Assembly: GCF_003234365.2 (NCBI RefSeq)
Contig: NZ_CP126260.1
Coordinates: 1,984,001-2,048,000, forward strand
DNA from: Curtobacterium sp. MCJR17_020
Lineage (GTDB): Bacteria; Actinomycetota; Actinomycetes; Actinomycetales; Microbacteriaceae
Length of the DNA stretch: 64,000 nt
Direction of reading: 5' to 3'
Part shown: positions 1 to 8,713 of the stretch, piece by piece
Numbering within the stretch: the first letter of the stretch is position 1
Layout: each line of letters begins with the position of its first letter
The notes under the pieces: model-generated
What the model saw: the letters and a program-made list of their open reading frames with translations, nothing else
Told to the model about the DNA's origin: nothing
Databases searched by the model: none
Translations under genes and position numbers: made by a program

Positions 1-452
1 AGGCGCGCCGGACCGCCGTGTTCGGGCTCGAGCGGTTCACCGTCGGCCTCGAACGCGATAAACGCCTTGCCGTCCAGCAGCTCGTCGAGGGGCACGTTCG
101 TCGTGTAGCCGCCGGTGCTGTGCACCATGCAGTGGTCGAGCGACGTGTCGACGTCCTCGAACAGGCGGTCGAGGGGGACGCCGCGCCAGGGCATGTCGAG
201 CTTGGTCCAGTGGGTGACGCAGTGGATGTCGACGGTGACGTCCTCGACGCCGAGCGCGTGCACCTCGTCCCACGTCCAGGTGTGCAGACCGTTCTCGGTG
301 CGGATCGAGAAGCTCCACGACGCCGGGTCGACCTCGGGCGTGGCACCGGCTGACAGGACCGGCCAGTCACGCACCAGGGTCTGGCCGGGCGGGATGCGGG
401 TGTCGTCTCGGTCGGCCCGACGGCCACCGAACCCCCTGGTGAACGTCGCCAT
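1..452 (-). CDS. Sulfite-oxidase-like molybdopterin oxidoreductase (partial)
   Basis: Only the first ~150 codons are in the window; the frame stays open to base 1, so the 3' part is missing. The start is the ATG complementary to 450-452, preceded by GAGGAGG three bases upstream. The translation has an Arg/Asp-rich N-terminus, then a sulfite-oxidase core: TLVRDWPVL, WSFSIRTENG, DIHCVTHWTKLDMPWRGV and HSTGGYTTNV. The Cys in DIHCVTHW is the expected molybdenum-ligating residue of this fold. The family (YuiH-like, no heme domain) oxidises or reduces small S- or N-containing substrates; the substrate cannot be told from sequence. It is divergent from the peptide-transport operon. Confidence 0.85.
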   Translation of the reverse strand, partial: MATFTRGFGGRRADRDDTRIPPGQTLVRDWPVLSAGATPEVDPASWSFSIRTENGLHTWTWDEVHALGVEDVTVDIHCVTHWTKLDMPWRGVPLDRLFEDVDTSLDHCMVHSTGGYTTNVPLDELLDGKAFIAFEADGEPLEPEHGGPAR

Positions 453-545
453 GATCCTCCTCGGACGGGATGGTCCGATCATGCTCCGCGCCGGCGGCGC
501 CCGTGTAACGAGTTCGTAAACACTCGGACGGACGAGGAGCAGGAG

Positions 546-574
546 TTGGGGGATCGCCGGTCTCCCTCTATCGT
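546..574 (+). promoter_or_regulatory. Sigma70-type promoter of the peptide-transport operon
   Basis: TTGGGG at 546-551 and TATCGT at 569-574 are separated by exactly 17 bases, a plausible -35/-10 pair. The -10 overlaps the left edge of the inverted repeat at 570-587, so a bound repressor would block polymerase. AGGAGGGG at 591-598 then serves the ATG at 608. Predicted by eye only. Confidence 0.45.
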
Positions 575-587
575 TCACCGGAACGAT
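570..587. promoter_or_regulatory. Inverted-repeat operator (putative TetR site)
   Basis: ATCGTTC-ACCG-GAACGAT is a perfect 7-base inverted repeat with a 4-base centre. It sits over the -10 box and just before the ribosome-binding site of the first gene of the operon. The operon ends with a TetR-family gene (8004-8684), so autoregulation of the whole unit is the simplest reading. This is an inference from position and symmetry. Confidence 0.5.
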
Positions 588-607
588 TACAGGAGGGGCC
601 ACCCCGA

Positions 608-2209
608 ATGCAGCCCATCGTCCCCGAACCCCGGAACGCCCGCGGCCCGAGCCGCCGAGCGCTCCTGACCGGCGCCGCCGGCCTCGCCGGCCTCGGCCTG
701 CTCACCCTCACGGGGTGCAGCTCCGGCGCGAACGCCGGCACGCCCACCATCCCCGAGGCGGCGGCCACCGGCGTCGCCCGACGCGGCGGTCGTCTGCGCA
801 TCGCGCGCCCGGCCGCCTCGGCCGCCGAGACCCTCGACTCCGCCAGCTCGCTGTCGGCGTACGAGTACCTCGGCGCGCTGTACAACCGGCTCGTCAAGCT
901 CGACGAACAGGGCACCACCGTGCCCGACCTCGCCGAGGAGTGGTCCGCGAACGCCGACGGCACGGAGTGGACGTTCTCGCTCCGCCGCGGTGTCACCTTC
1001 CACGACGGCAGCCGCTTCACCGCGGACGACGCCATCGCGAGCATCCGGCACATCCTCGACGAGAAGACCGGCAGCCCGCAGGCCGGGGTCCTCGGCGAGG
1101 TGATGGACGCCGACTCGATGCGTGCGACCGACCCGTACACGCTGCGGTTCTCGCTGACCAAGCCGAACGCCGAGTTCCCGTCGCTGCTCACCGCGTACCA
1201 GTGCTACATCGTGCCGGCGGCCGCGATCGCCGACATCGGCCGCACCGGGATCGGGACGGGTCCGTTCCGGCTCTCCGCGTTCACCCCCGCCGGTGCCGGC
1301 AGCGTCGAGGCGTTCGACGACCACTTCGCCGGGCGTCCCGCGCTGGACGGCATCGACTTCTACTCGATCCAGGACACCACCGCCCGGGTGAACGCGCTCC
1401 TCGCCGGCCAGATCGACCTGATCTCGCAGACGAACCTGGACTTCGCGACCGCTCGGGTGGTGTCCGCGTCCGACCGCGCCACCGTCGCCCGGTCGAAGAA
1501 CGCCCAGTGGTACACGATCCCGATGCTCGCCACGAGCGACGAGTTCAGCGATCCGCGGGTCCGCCAGGCGATGAAGCTCGCCTACGATCCGCAGCAGATC
1601 GTCGACACGGCCCTGCAGGGCACCGGCTCGCCCGGGTGGGACAACCCCGTCCCGCCGCAGCTCGCCGCGTTCGTCGACGACCACCGCGAGTACGACCCGG
1701 ACAAGGCGAAGGCACTGCTCAAGCAGGCCGGTCACGAGGGGTTCCGGACCTCGATCTACACGTCGAGCTACGAGTCGGTCTTCACGCCGATGGCGGTCGC
1801 CTACCGCGACGCCGTCGCCGACGCGGGCATCCGCCTGACCGTCCGCAACGCGAGTTCGGACTCGTACTACACGCAGATCTGGATGCAGAAGCCGCTCATG
1901 GTGAGCTACTGGTTCACCGGCCGGCCGATCGACCAGCTCCTCAACCAGATCTTCCGCACGGGCTCGTCCTACAACGAGAGCGCGTGGTCGAACGAGACCT
2001 TCGACGGGCTGCTCGACGACGCCCGCGCCGAGATGGACGACGCCAAGCGGCTGACGCTCTACCAGGACGCCCAGCGGCTCGTGGTCGAGGACGGGGCCGA
2101 CATGACCCCGATGTTCGGCGACCGGCTCGTGGGGCTGTCCCGCGACGTCGTGAACTACTCGGAGTACGGCTTCGAGTTCGACTACCTCCGGATCGGACTG
2201 CGCCGATGA
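608..2209 (+). CDS. Peptide ABC transporter substrate-binding lipoprotein
   Basis: A 533-residue SBP_bac_5 (DppA/OppA-type) binding protein. The N-terminus carries a twin-arginine pair (R16-R17), a hydrophobic stretch and the lipobox LTGC with Cys37, so it should be lipidated and anchored outside the membrane. Family motifs include FSLRRGVTFHDGSRFTADD and, further on, VRQAMKLAYD. It delivers a peptide or related ligand to the permeases encoded next. AGGAGGGG precedes the ATG. The stop overlaps the next ATG (ATGA). The ligand is unknown, but the hydrolase at the end of the operon fits peptides or amides/esters. Confidence 0.9.
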   Translation: MQPIVPEPRNARGPSRRALLTGAAGLAGLGLLTLTGCSSGANAGTPTIPEAAATGVARRGGRLRIARPAASAAETLDSASSLSAYEYLGALYNRLVKLDEQGTTVPDLAEEWSANADGTEWTFSLRRGVTFHDGSRFTADDAIASIRHILDEKTGSPQAGVLGEVMDADSMRATDPYTLRFSLTKPNAEFPSLLTAYQCYIVPAAAIADIGRTGIGTGPFRLSAFTPAGAGSVEAFDDHFAGRPALDGIDFYSIQDTTARVNALLAGQIDLISQTNLDFATARVVSASDRATVARSKNAQWYTIPMLATSDEFSDPRVRQAMKLAYDPQQIVDTALQGTGSPGWDNPVPPQLAAFVDDHREYDPDKAKALLKQAGHEGFRTSIYTSSYESVFTPMAVAYRDAVADAGIRLTVRNASSDSYYTQIWMQKPLMVSYWFTGRPIDQLLNQIFRTGSSYNESAWSNETFDGLLDDARAEMDDAKRLTLYQDAQRLVVEDGADMTPMFGDRLVGLSRDVVNYSEYGFEFDYLRIGLRR

Positions 2210-3234
2210 CGACCAAGAACACCCCGTCGGACGTCCTCGTCCTCGTCCTCCGCCGGGTCGGCATCGCCGTGCTCACGGTCGTGCTCGCCTCGCTCTTCGT
2301 GTTCCTGGCCGTGCAGGCGCTGCCCGGCGACGTCGCGCAGCAGCTCCTCGGCCAGAACGCCACCCCGGACGCGGTGAAGCAGCTCCGCGAGACCCTCGGC
2401 CTCGACCAGAACGTGTGGCTCCGCTACCTGCAGTGGCTCGGTGGCGCAGTGCACGGCGACTTCGGCACCTCGCTCGTCAGCGGCGAGGCCGTCGCGCCGA
2501 CGCTGTTCACCGCCTTCCGCAACAGCATGCTCATCGCCGTGCCCGCCATGCTCGTCGGCGTCACGGTGTCCCTGACGCTCGGCGTCCTCGCCGGGGTCCG
2601 TCGGGGTCGCCCGTCCGACAAGGTGATCTCGATCGTCAGTCTCGTCGTGATGAGCGTGCCCGAGTTCATGGTCGCGACCGTGCTCGTGCTGCTCTTCGCG
2701 ATCGGCCTACCGATCTTCCCCGCCGTCGTGCTGCGGGGGAGCGACGCCACCGTCGGCGAACTCCTGCCGACGATCTGGCTGCCGATCATCGTGCTCACCC
2801 TGGCGATGGCCGCCTACATCGTGCGCACCGCCCGCTCCTCGACCATCGACGTGATGGCGTCCGAGTTCGTGACCACGGCGGAGCTCAAGGGCCTGACGAT
2901 GCGCCGCGTGGTCTGGAAGCACGCGGTGCCGAGCGCGCTGCTGCCGACGCTGAACGTCGTCGCGCTCAACGTCGCCTGGCTGCTCGGCGGTGTCGTCGTC
3001 GTCGAGAACGTCTTCAACTACCCCGGCATGGGCAAGCTCATGCTCGAGTCGGTCTTCAACCGCGACCTGCCGACGATCGAGGCGATCGCGCTCCTGAGCG
3101 CCGTCATCTACGTCGTCTGCAACCTCGCCGCCGACCTCGTGGCGCTCGCCCTCGACCCGAAGCTGCGGACCCGCCAGCGGCGACCGCGCACGCGCACCCG
3201 CACGACGCGCAGCACCAGGAAGGCCGCCGCATGA
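2206..3234 (+). CDS. Peptide ABC transporter permease (DppB-like)
   Basis: A 342-residue integral membrane protein of the DppB/OppB family. The start is the ATG in the ATGA overlap with the binding-protein gene. About six hydrophobic segments are visible. N-terminal motifs DVAQQLLGQNATPDAVKQLR and WLGGAVHGDFGTS are typical of the family. The EAA coupling loop TTAELKGLTMRRVVWKHAVP contacts the ATPase. The C-terminal tail is very Arg/Thr-rich (RTRQRRPRTRTRTTRSTRK), which may be cytoplasmic. It forms the membrane pore with the next gene product. Confidence 0.9.
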   Translation: MTTKNTPSDVLVLVLRRVGIAVLTVVLASLFVFLAVQALPGDVAQQLLGQNATPDAVKQLRETLGLDQNVWLRYLQWLGGAVHGDFGTSLVSGEAVAPTLFTAFRNSMLIAVPAMLVGVTVSLTLGVLAGVRRGRPSDKVISIVSLVVMSVPEFMVATVLVLLFAIGLPIFPAVVLRGSDATVGELLPTIWLPIIVLTLAMAAYIVRTARSSTIDVMASEFVTTAELKGLTMRRVVWKHAVPSALLPTLNVVALNVAWLLGGVVVVENVFNYPGMGKLMLESVFNRDLPTIEAIALLSAVIYVVCNLAADLVALALDPKLRTRQRRPRTRTRTTRSTRKAAA

Positions 3235-4115
3235 CCGCCACCGCCACCCGCCGCCCCGGACGCGTCGTCCTCGCCGGGGCCCTCGCGCCCCTGCGCGGCT
3301 CGACGGCGCTGAGCATCGGTCTCGGCCTCATCGCCCTGCACGTCGTGCTCGCCCTGCTCGCACCGGTCATCGCCGGGTACGACCCGGTGGCCACGAACGC
3401 CGGTGACGTCCTCGCCGGCCCGACCTGGACGCACTGGCTCGGCACCGACCAGTACGGCCGTGACGTGCTGTCGCGGACGCTCAACGGCGGCCGGTACGCC
3501 CTGCTCGTGACGTTCCTGGCCACGACGATCGCCGTCGCGGTCGGCACGGTGCTCGGCTGCATCACGGCGTACGCGGACAACTGGTTCGACGAGGCCGTCA
3601 TGCGCGTCGTCGACGCCCTGCTCAGCGTGCCGTCGATCCTCGCCCTCCTCGTCGTCGTCACCGTCTTCGACGCCGGGCTCTGGGTCATCGTCCTCGCCGT
3701 CACCGTCGTCTACGCGCCCGCCGTGACCCGCGTCGTCCGCGGTGCCGCCCGCACCGTCATCACGCAGGACTACGTGACGGCCGCCCGGGCCCGCGGTGAA
3801 CGCGCGCTGTCGATCGTGTTCCGCGAGATCCTGCCGAACGTCCTCGACGTGGTGCTCGTCGAGTACGCCATGCGGGCCTCGTGGATCGTGCTGCTCGTCG
3901 CGTCGCTGTCCTTCCTCGGCTTCGGCGCCAACCCACCGACGCCCGACTGGGGGCTGATGGTGCAGGAGAACCGCACCGCGCTGACCGTGGTGCCGCTCGG
4001 CACGCTCGCACCGATCGTCGCCCTGGCGACCCTGGTGATCGGGCTCAACCTCGCCGCCGACGGTCTGAGCAAGTCGCTCGGCGTCGACCGCGCCACGAAG
4101 GGAGTGAGCGCATGA
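3231..4115 (+). CDS. Peptide ABC transporter permease (DppC-like)
   Basis: A 294-residue second permease subunit, starting at the ATG overlapping the previous stop. It has the DppC signature HWLGTDQYGRDVLSR, an EAA loop DYVTAARARGERALSIVFRE, and the late motif SFLGFGANPPTPDWGLMVQE. Five to six membrane segments are expected. It pairs with the upstream DppB-like subunit in the inner pore. The gene ends in an ATGA overlap with the ATPase gene, consistent with translational coupling. Confidence 0.9.
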   Translation: MTATATRRPGRVVLAGALAPLRGSTALSIGLGLIALHVVLALLAPVIAGYDPVATNAGDVLAGPTWTHWLGTDQYGRDVLSRTLNGGRYALLVTFLATTIAVAVGTVLGCITAYADNWFDEAVMRVVDALLSVPSILALLVVVTVFDAGLWVIVLAVTVVYAPAVTRVVRGAARTVITQDYVTAARARGERALSIVFREILPNVLDVVLVEYAMRASWIVLLVASLSFLGFGANPPTPDWGLMVQENRTALTVVPLGTLAPIVALATLVIGLNLAADGLSKSLGVDRATKGVSA

Positions 4116-5953
4116 CGCACACCGACACCGCACCGGCCGCACCAGCGACCGCGACGGACCCCATCGTCCGCGTCGACGACCTCGCGATCTCCTACGCGGC
4201 CGGCAAGCGCCTGGTCCCCGTGGTGCGCGGCGTCTCCTTCGCGATCCCCGCCGGCCGCACCCTCGGGCTCGTCGGGGAGTCCGGCAGCGGCAAGTCCACC
4301 GTCGCCCGGACCCTGCTCGCGCACCTCCGAGCGGGCTCGACGATCGTCGGCGGCTCGGTCCGCGTCGGCGGCGACGACGTGTTCGCGCTCTCGCCGTCCG
4401 GCCGCCGCGAGCTCCGCGGCGGCGTCGCCTCCGTCGTCGCGCAGAACGCCGGCCAGGCACTCACCCCGTCGATGCGCGTCGGCGAGCAGATCCGCGAGGC
4501 CCTGCGCGCCCACCGCGAACCCGACGGCCCCGAGCGCGTCGCCGAGCTGGTCCGGTTGGTCCGGCTGCCAGACCCCGACGCGATCGTCCGCCGCTACCCG
4601 CACCAGCTCTCCGGTGGGCAGCAGCAGCGCATCGCGATCGCGATGGCCGTTGCCGCACGCCCCCGGGTGCTCGTGCTCGACGAGCCCACGACGGCGCTCG
4701 ACGTCGTCACCCAGGCCGCCGTCCTCGACCTGATCGCGGACCTCGGCCGGCAGCTCGGCATGGCCGTCCTGCTGGTCAGCCACGACCTCGGGGTCGTGTC
4801 GGCGATGGCGGACGAGATCGCCGTCATGCGCGACGGCGAGGTCGTCGAGCACGCCGCCACGGCGGCGCTCTTCGCCGCCCCGCAGCACGAGTACACGCGT
4901 GCCCTGCTGGCCGCGGTGCCGGACGGGCGACGGCCGGGAGGATCGGGGCACGTGCCCGAGACGGCGACCGTCTCGTCGGCGGTCGCCTCCAGGGCCGGCC
5001 GAACCGTTCCTGTCCCCACCGGCACGGCCGGCCCGCCGCTGGCGCGTCGCGCCGGAACCGGCGGCGTGGGCCCCGAACCGCTCGTCCGTCCCGTGGTGAC
5101 CGCCGAGGACCTGGTGATCCGCTACGGACGCGGCCTGCCGGCCGCCGTCGACGGCGTCTCCTTCACGATCGCGCCGCGTGAGACGCTCGCGGTCGTGGGG
5201 GAGTCCGGAAGTGGCAAGTCGACGCTCGCGACGGCCCTCGCCGGCCTGGTGCCCGCCGAGTCGGGCACGTTCTCGTTCGACGACGGGACCGTGAGCGGCG
5301 ACCTGCGCGAGCCGATCGCCGGACGGTCCCCGGACCTTCGTCGTGCGGTGCAGCTCGTGTTCCAGAACGCCGACACGTCGCTCAACCCGCGGCGCACCGT
5401 GGGCGCGGCGATCGGGCGACCGCTCAAGCTGTTCACGGGCACGTCCTCGCGGCAGCGCGTCGGCGAGCTGCTCACCCAGGTCGGCCTCGCCCCGGAGTTC
5501 GCCGACCGGCTGCCGGCGCAGCTCTCCGGTGGGCAGCGACAGCGCGTCGGCATCGCCCGGGCCCTCGCCGCCGAGCCGCGCCTGGTCATCGCCGACGAGA
5601 TCACCACCGCGCTCGACGTGCAGGTGCAAGCCGGGATCCTCGCGCTCCTCGCCGACCTGCAGCGCTCGCGCGGGCTCAGTTGCCTGTTCATCAGCCACGA
5701 CCTGGCCGTCGTCCGGGGCGTCGCCGACCGGGTCGCCGTGATGACCGGCGGCCGGATCGTCGAGATCGGACCGACCGAGCGGGTCTTCACCGGCCCGAAC
5801 CACCCGTACACGTCGACGCTGCTCGCCGCGACGCTCGAACCGGGCAGCACGGAGCTGCCCGACGTCGGCGACGGTGTGCCGCGCTGGCGGCACACCGAGG
5901 GCTGGACCGACCACGGCGACGGACACCGCACCCGCAACTGGGGGGACGCATGA
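4112..5953 (+). CDS. Fused double-ATPase of the peptide ABC transporter (DppD-DppF-like)
   Basis: A 613-residue protein with two complete nucleotide-binding domains in one chain. Walker A motifs GESGSGKS are at about residues 55 and 363. ABC signatures are LSGGQQQR and LSGGQRQR, with matching LDEPTTALD and ADEITTALD Walker B regions and SHDL H-loops. Between them lies an Ala/Pro/Gly-rich linker. In many bacteria these domains are separate proteins; the fusion supplies both ATP sites of the importer. Start is the ATG in the ATGA overlap. It ends with the same kind of overlap with the hydrolase gene. Confidence 0.92.
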   Translation: MTHTDTAPAAPATATDPIVRVDDLAISYAAGKRLVPVVRGVSFAIPAGRTLGLVGESGSGKSTVARTLLAHLRAGSTIVGGSVRVGGDDVFALSPSGRRELRGGVASVVAQNAGQALTPSMRVGEQIREALRAHREPDGPERVAELVRLVRLPDPDAIVRRYPHQLSGGQQQRIAIAMAVAARPRVLVLDEPTTALDVVTQAAVLDLIADLGRQLGMAVLLVSHDLGVVSAMADEIAVMRDGEVVEHAATAALFAAPQHEYTRALLAAVPDGRRPGGSGHVPETATVSSAVASRAGRTVPVPTGTAGPPLARRAGTGGVGPEPLVRPVVTAEDLVIRYGRGLPAAVDGVSFTIAPRETLAVVGESGSGKSTLATALAGLVPAESGTFSFDDGTVSGDLREPIAGRSPDLRRAVQLVFQNADTSLNPRRTVGAAIGRPLKLFTGTSSRQRVGELLTQVGLAPEFADRLPAQLSGGQRQRVGIARALAAEPRLVIADEITTALDVQVQAGILALLADLQRSRGLSCLFISHDLAVVRGVADRVAVMTGGRIVEIGPTERVFTGPNHPYTSTLLAATLEPGSTELPDVGDGVPRWRHTEGWTDHGDGHRTRNWGDA

Positions 5954-8007
5954 GCGACGGGACCACTCCCGCCACCTTCACCGCCATCGGCGCGCCGGAC
6001 GCGCTGCCGGACGGCGTGACCGTCCGCGACGAGTGGATCCCGATGCCCGACGGCGTCCGGCTGCACACCCGGATCTGGTCGCCGGCGTCGCCCGACGGTC
6101 CGGTGCCGGTGCTGCTCGAGTACCTGCCGTACCGGCTCGACGACTGGACCGCGCCCCGCGACTCGGAACGGCACCCTTGGTACGCCCAGCACGGGTACGC
6201 CTCGGTGCGGGTCGACATCCGGGGCAGCGGCTCGTCGGACGGGTTCTTCGACGACGAGTACAGCGAGCAGGAGCTCCGCGACGGTGAGGCCGTGATCGCC
6301 TGGCTCGCCGAGCAGGAGTGGTCGAACGGCGCCGTCGGCATGTTCGGCATCTCGTGGGGCGGGTTCAACGCCCTGCAGCTCGCAGCTCGGGCGCCCGCCG
6401 CGCTCAAGGCCATCGTCACGGTGTGCTCGACGGACGACCGGTACGACAACGACGTGCACTACGTCGGCGGAGCGGTGCTCGGCATCGACATGGCGGCGTG
6501 GGGCGCGACGATGTTCGCGTTCAACTCGCGACCGCCGCGGCCCGAGGTCGTCGGCACGGACTGGGTCGACCGGTGGCGCGAGCGGCTGGAGTCGAACCGC
6601 CCGATGACGCCGGTGTGGCTCGCGCACCAAGAGCGCGACGACTACTGGCGGCACGGCAGCGCCGCCGAGGACTACGGCACCATCGGCGCAGCGGTCCTCG
6701 CCGTCGGCGGCTGGGCGGACCCGTACCGCGACGCCGTGCTCCGACTGGTGTCGAACGTGCAGTCCCCGGTCAAGGGCATCGTCGGACCGTGGTCGCACCA
6801 GTACCCGGACCGCGGTCTCGCACCCGGACCGTCGATCGGGTTCCTGCAGGAGACGCTGCGCTGGTGGGACCGTTGGCTCCGCGGGATCGACACCGGCGTG
6901 GAAGCGGACCCCGCGCTCCGCGCCTGGATCAACGAGGGCGAAGCACCGGCGACGTACTACGCCGCGCGACGGGGCCGGTGGGTCGGCGCCGAGGCGTGGC
7001 CCTCGACGGCGACGCACCGGCGCGCGCTGCCCCTCGCGACGCTGCGCGGCGGCGAGGACGGGCCTGTGGTCGTCCGGTCGCCGCAGCACACCGGCGCCGA
7101 CGCCGGACGCTTCTTCCCGTTCGGCAACGCGACCGACCTGCCACCCGACCAGCGTGCCGAGGACGGCCGCTCCGTCTGCTTCGACCTGCCCGTCGGCAGG
7201 GCGTTCGACCTGCTCGGCAACGCACTCGTCACCCTGTCGGTCACGAGCGACCAGCCCCGCGCCACCTTGACGGTACGGTTGTGCGACGTCGCGCCGGACG
7301 GCTCGTCGACCCTCGTGACGCGCGGGGTGCTCAACGCCGCGAAGCGGGACGGCATGGACCGGAACGACCCGCTGGTCCCCGGCGAACCGGCGTCGCTGCC
7401 GGTGCAGCTCGTCGCGACCGGACACCGGTTCGAAGCCGGGCACCGCATGCGGATCGCGGTGTCGTCGTCCTACTGGCCCTGGGTCTGGCCGCACGGCACC
7501 GAGGCCACCGTCACGATCGACCCGACGGCGTCCGAGGTGTGCCTGCCGGTCTGGACGCGCGACACCGACGACGACGTGCGCTTCGACGAGCCCGAGCGGT
7601 CGACGCCGCTCGCGATCGAGCGTGTGGCACCGACCGAGCAGCTGCCGCAGCGCACCGTCACGCACGACGTCGAGACGGGCGAGTGGACCCTCGACGTCGA
7701 CCCCGGGTACGGCGGCGGACGGGTCTACCCCGACGGGCTCGTCTTCAGCGAGGACGCCCGTGAGACGTACCGCATCCGGTCGGACGACCCCAACTCGGCC
7801 GTGGCGTCGTCGCGCTGGGCGATCGGCCTGGAGAAGCCGGACTGGTCGGCGCGGCTCGAGACCTCCTCCGAGGTCACCGCCGACGCCGAGGCCTTCCACG
7901 TCGTGAACACCGTGCGGGCCTGGGCCCGTGTCGGCGGCCCGGACGTCCCCGAGGTGCTGGTCACCGAGCAGACCTTCGCCGACGACGTCCCGAGGACCTC
8001 GGCGTGA
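5950..8007 (+). CDS. CocE/NonD-family serine hydrolase (X-Pro dipeptidyl-peptidase-like)
   Basis: A 685-residue alpha/beta hydrolase with the C-terminal jelly-roll domain typical of the X-Pro dipeptidyl-peptidase/cocaine-esterase group. The nucleophile elbow is GISWGG with Ser135; Asp257 (GGWADPY) and His283 (GPWSHQY) complete the expected triad. There is no signal peptide, so it acts in the cytoplasm. Location directly after a peptide importer suggests it processes the imported compound, perhaps a proline-containing peptide, amide or ester. It starts in an ATGA overlap and its stop overlaps the GTG of the TetR gene. Confidence 0.88.
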   Translation: MSDGTTPATFTAIGAPDALPDGVTVRDEWIPMPDGVRLHTRIWSPASPDGPVPVLLEYLPYRLDDWTAPRDSERHPWYAQHGYASVRVDIRGSGSSDGFFDDEYSEQELRDGEAVIAWLAEQEWSNGAVGMFGISWGGFNALQLAARAPAALKAIVTVCSTDDRYDNDVHYVGGAVLGIDMAAWGATMFAFNSRPPRPEVVGTDWVDRWRERLESNRPMTPVWLAHQERDDYWRHGSAAEDYGTIGAAVLAVGGWADPYRDAVLRLVSNVQSPVKGIVGPWSHQYPDRGLAPGPSIGFLQETLRWWDRWLRGIDTGVEADPALRAWINEGEAPATYYAARRGRWVGAEAWPSTATHRRALPLATLRGGEDGPVVVRSPQHTGADAGRFFPFGNATDLPPDQRAEDGRSVCFDLPVGRAFDLLGNALVTLSVTSDQPRATLTVRLCDVAPDGSSTLVTRGVLNAAKRDGMDRNDPLVPGEPASLPVQLVATGHRFEAGHRMRIAVSSSYWPWVWPHGTEATVTIDPTASEVCLPVWTRDTDDDVRFDEPERSTPLAIERVAPTEQLPQRTVTHDVETGEWTLDVDPGYGGGRVYPDGLVFSEDARETYRIRSDDPNSAVASSRWAIGLEKPDWSARLETSSEVTADAEAFHVVNTVRAWARVGGPDVPEVLVTEQTFADDVPRTSA

Positions 8008-8684
8008 CCGGCGCGGCGGGGGCGGCAGCGGGGGCTGCGCCGCGCGTCCGGCAGCGTCCCGCGGTCCGGCGCGCGATGATCGTCGCGGCCGCCCGCGCCG
8101 TCATCGTCCGGAACGGCGTCGGCGCGACGGGCCTGCGGGACATCGCCGCCGAGGCGGGGGTGTCCGTCGGCACCGTGACGTACCACTTCGGCAGCGTGGC
8201 GGAGATCCTCAACGAGGTCGTCGTGCTCGAGACGGAGCGCTTCTACGGGGCGATCGTCATCGCCGTCGACGCCGAGTCCGACCCCGTCGAGGCGCTGCGG
8301 ATGCTCGTCGCGCCGCTGTTCGACGACACCGAACAGGTCCGGCAGCACTGGCGGATCTGGTCCGACTACTGGACCGCGGTCGCCCGCCGGCCCGAGGTGG
8401 CCGCCGAGTACGCCGAACGGATCCGCGTCTGGGAGGCCTGTCTGGTCCGCGTGATCCGCCGCGGTGCCGACGCCGGCACGTTCCCGGGCGGCGCCGGACC
8501 GATCGACCCGGACACCGTGGCCCTGAAGCTCGCGGCCTACAGCGACGGTGTCGCGACGCAGATCGCCCAGGGCGTCCCCGGGCTCACGAACACCGTCGCG
8601 CTGTCGTGGATGTGGACGTTCCTGGCGCACGAACTCGGTGTGCCGGCTGTGGAGATCGCCGGAACCGGCCAGCAGCCCTTGTGA
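8004..8684 (+). CDS. TetR-family transcriptional regulator
   Basis: A 226-residue protein starting at GTG in a GTGA overlap with the hydrolase gene. The N-terminal helix-turn-helix reads TGLRDIAAEAGVSVGTVTYHFGS (about residues 41-63), the classic TetR pattern; the C-terminal half is a diverse ligand-binding helical domain. As last gene of the operon it probably represses the unit through the inverted repeat at 570-587 and responds to the transported compound or its product. The ligand is unknown. Confidence 0.88.
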   Translation: MTGAAGAAAGAAPRVRQRPAVRRAMIVAAARAVIVRNGVGATGLRDIAAEAGVSVGTVTYHFGSVAEILNEVVVLETERFYGAIVIAVDAESDPVEALRMLVAPLFDDTEQVRQHWRIWSDYWTAVARRPEVAAEYAERIRVWEACLVRVIRRGADAGTFPGGAGPIDPDTVALKLAAYSDGVATQIAQGVPGLTNTVALSWMWTFLAHELGVPAVEIAGTGQQPL

Positions 8685-8703
8685 TGAGGTAAGGCTTGCC
8701 TTA
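8685..8703. promoter_or_regulatory. DtxR/IdeR-type iron box
   Basis: The 19-mer TGAGGTAAGGCTTGCCTTA matches the actinobacterial iron-box consensus TTAGGTTAGGCTNNCCTAA at most positions. It contains the perfect 8-2-8 palindrome GGTAAGGC-TT-GCCTTACC (8688-8705). It starts one base after the TetR stop codon and ends 10 bases before the ATG at 8714. A -10-like TACCGT (8702-8707) overlaps its right edge. Iron-loaded repressor bound here would shut off the next gene. Confidence 0.75.
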
Positions 8704-8713
8704 CCGTTGCAGC

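Noticed and set aside
5122..7899. Minus-strand frame of about 925 codons opposite the hydrolase and ATPase genes
   Set aside because: Composition is that of a shadow frame (Arg/Gly/Val/Asp-rich, no motifs), and both plus-strand genes have complete catalytic motifs.
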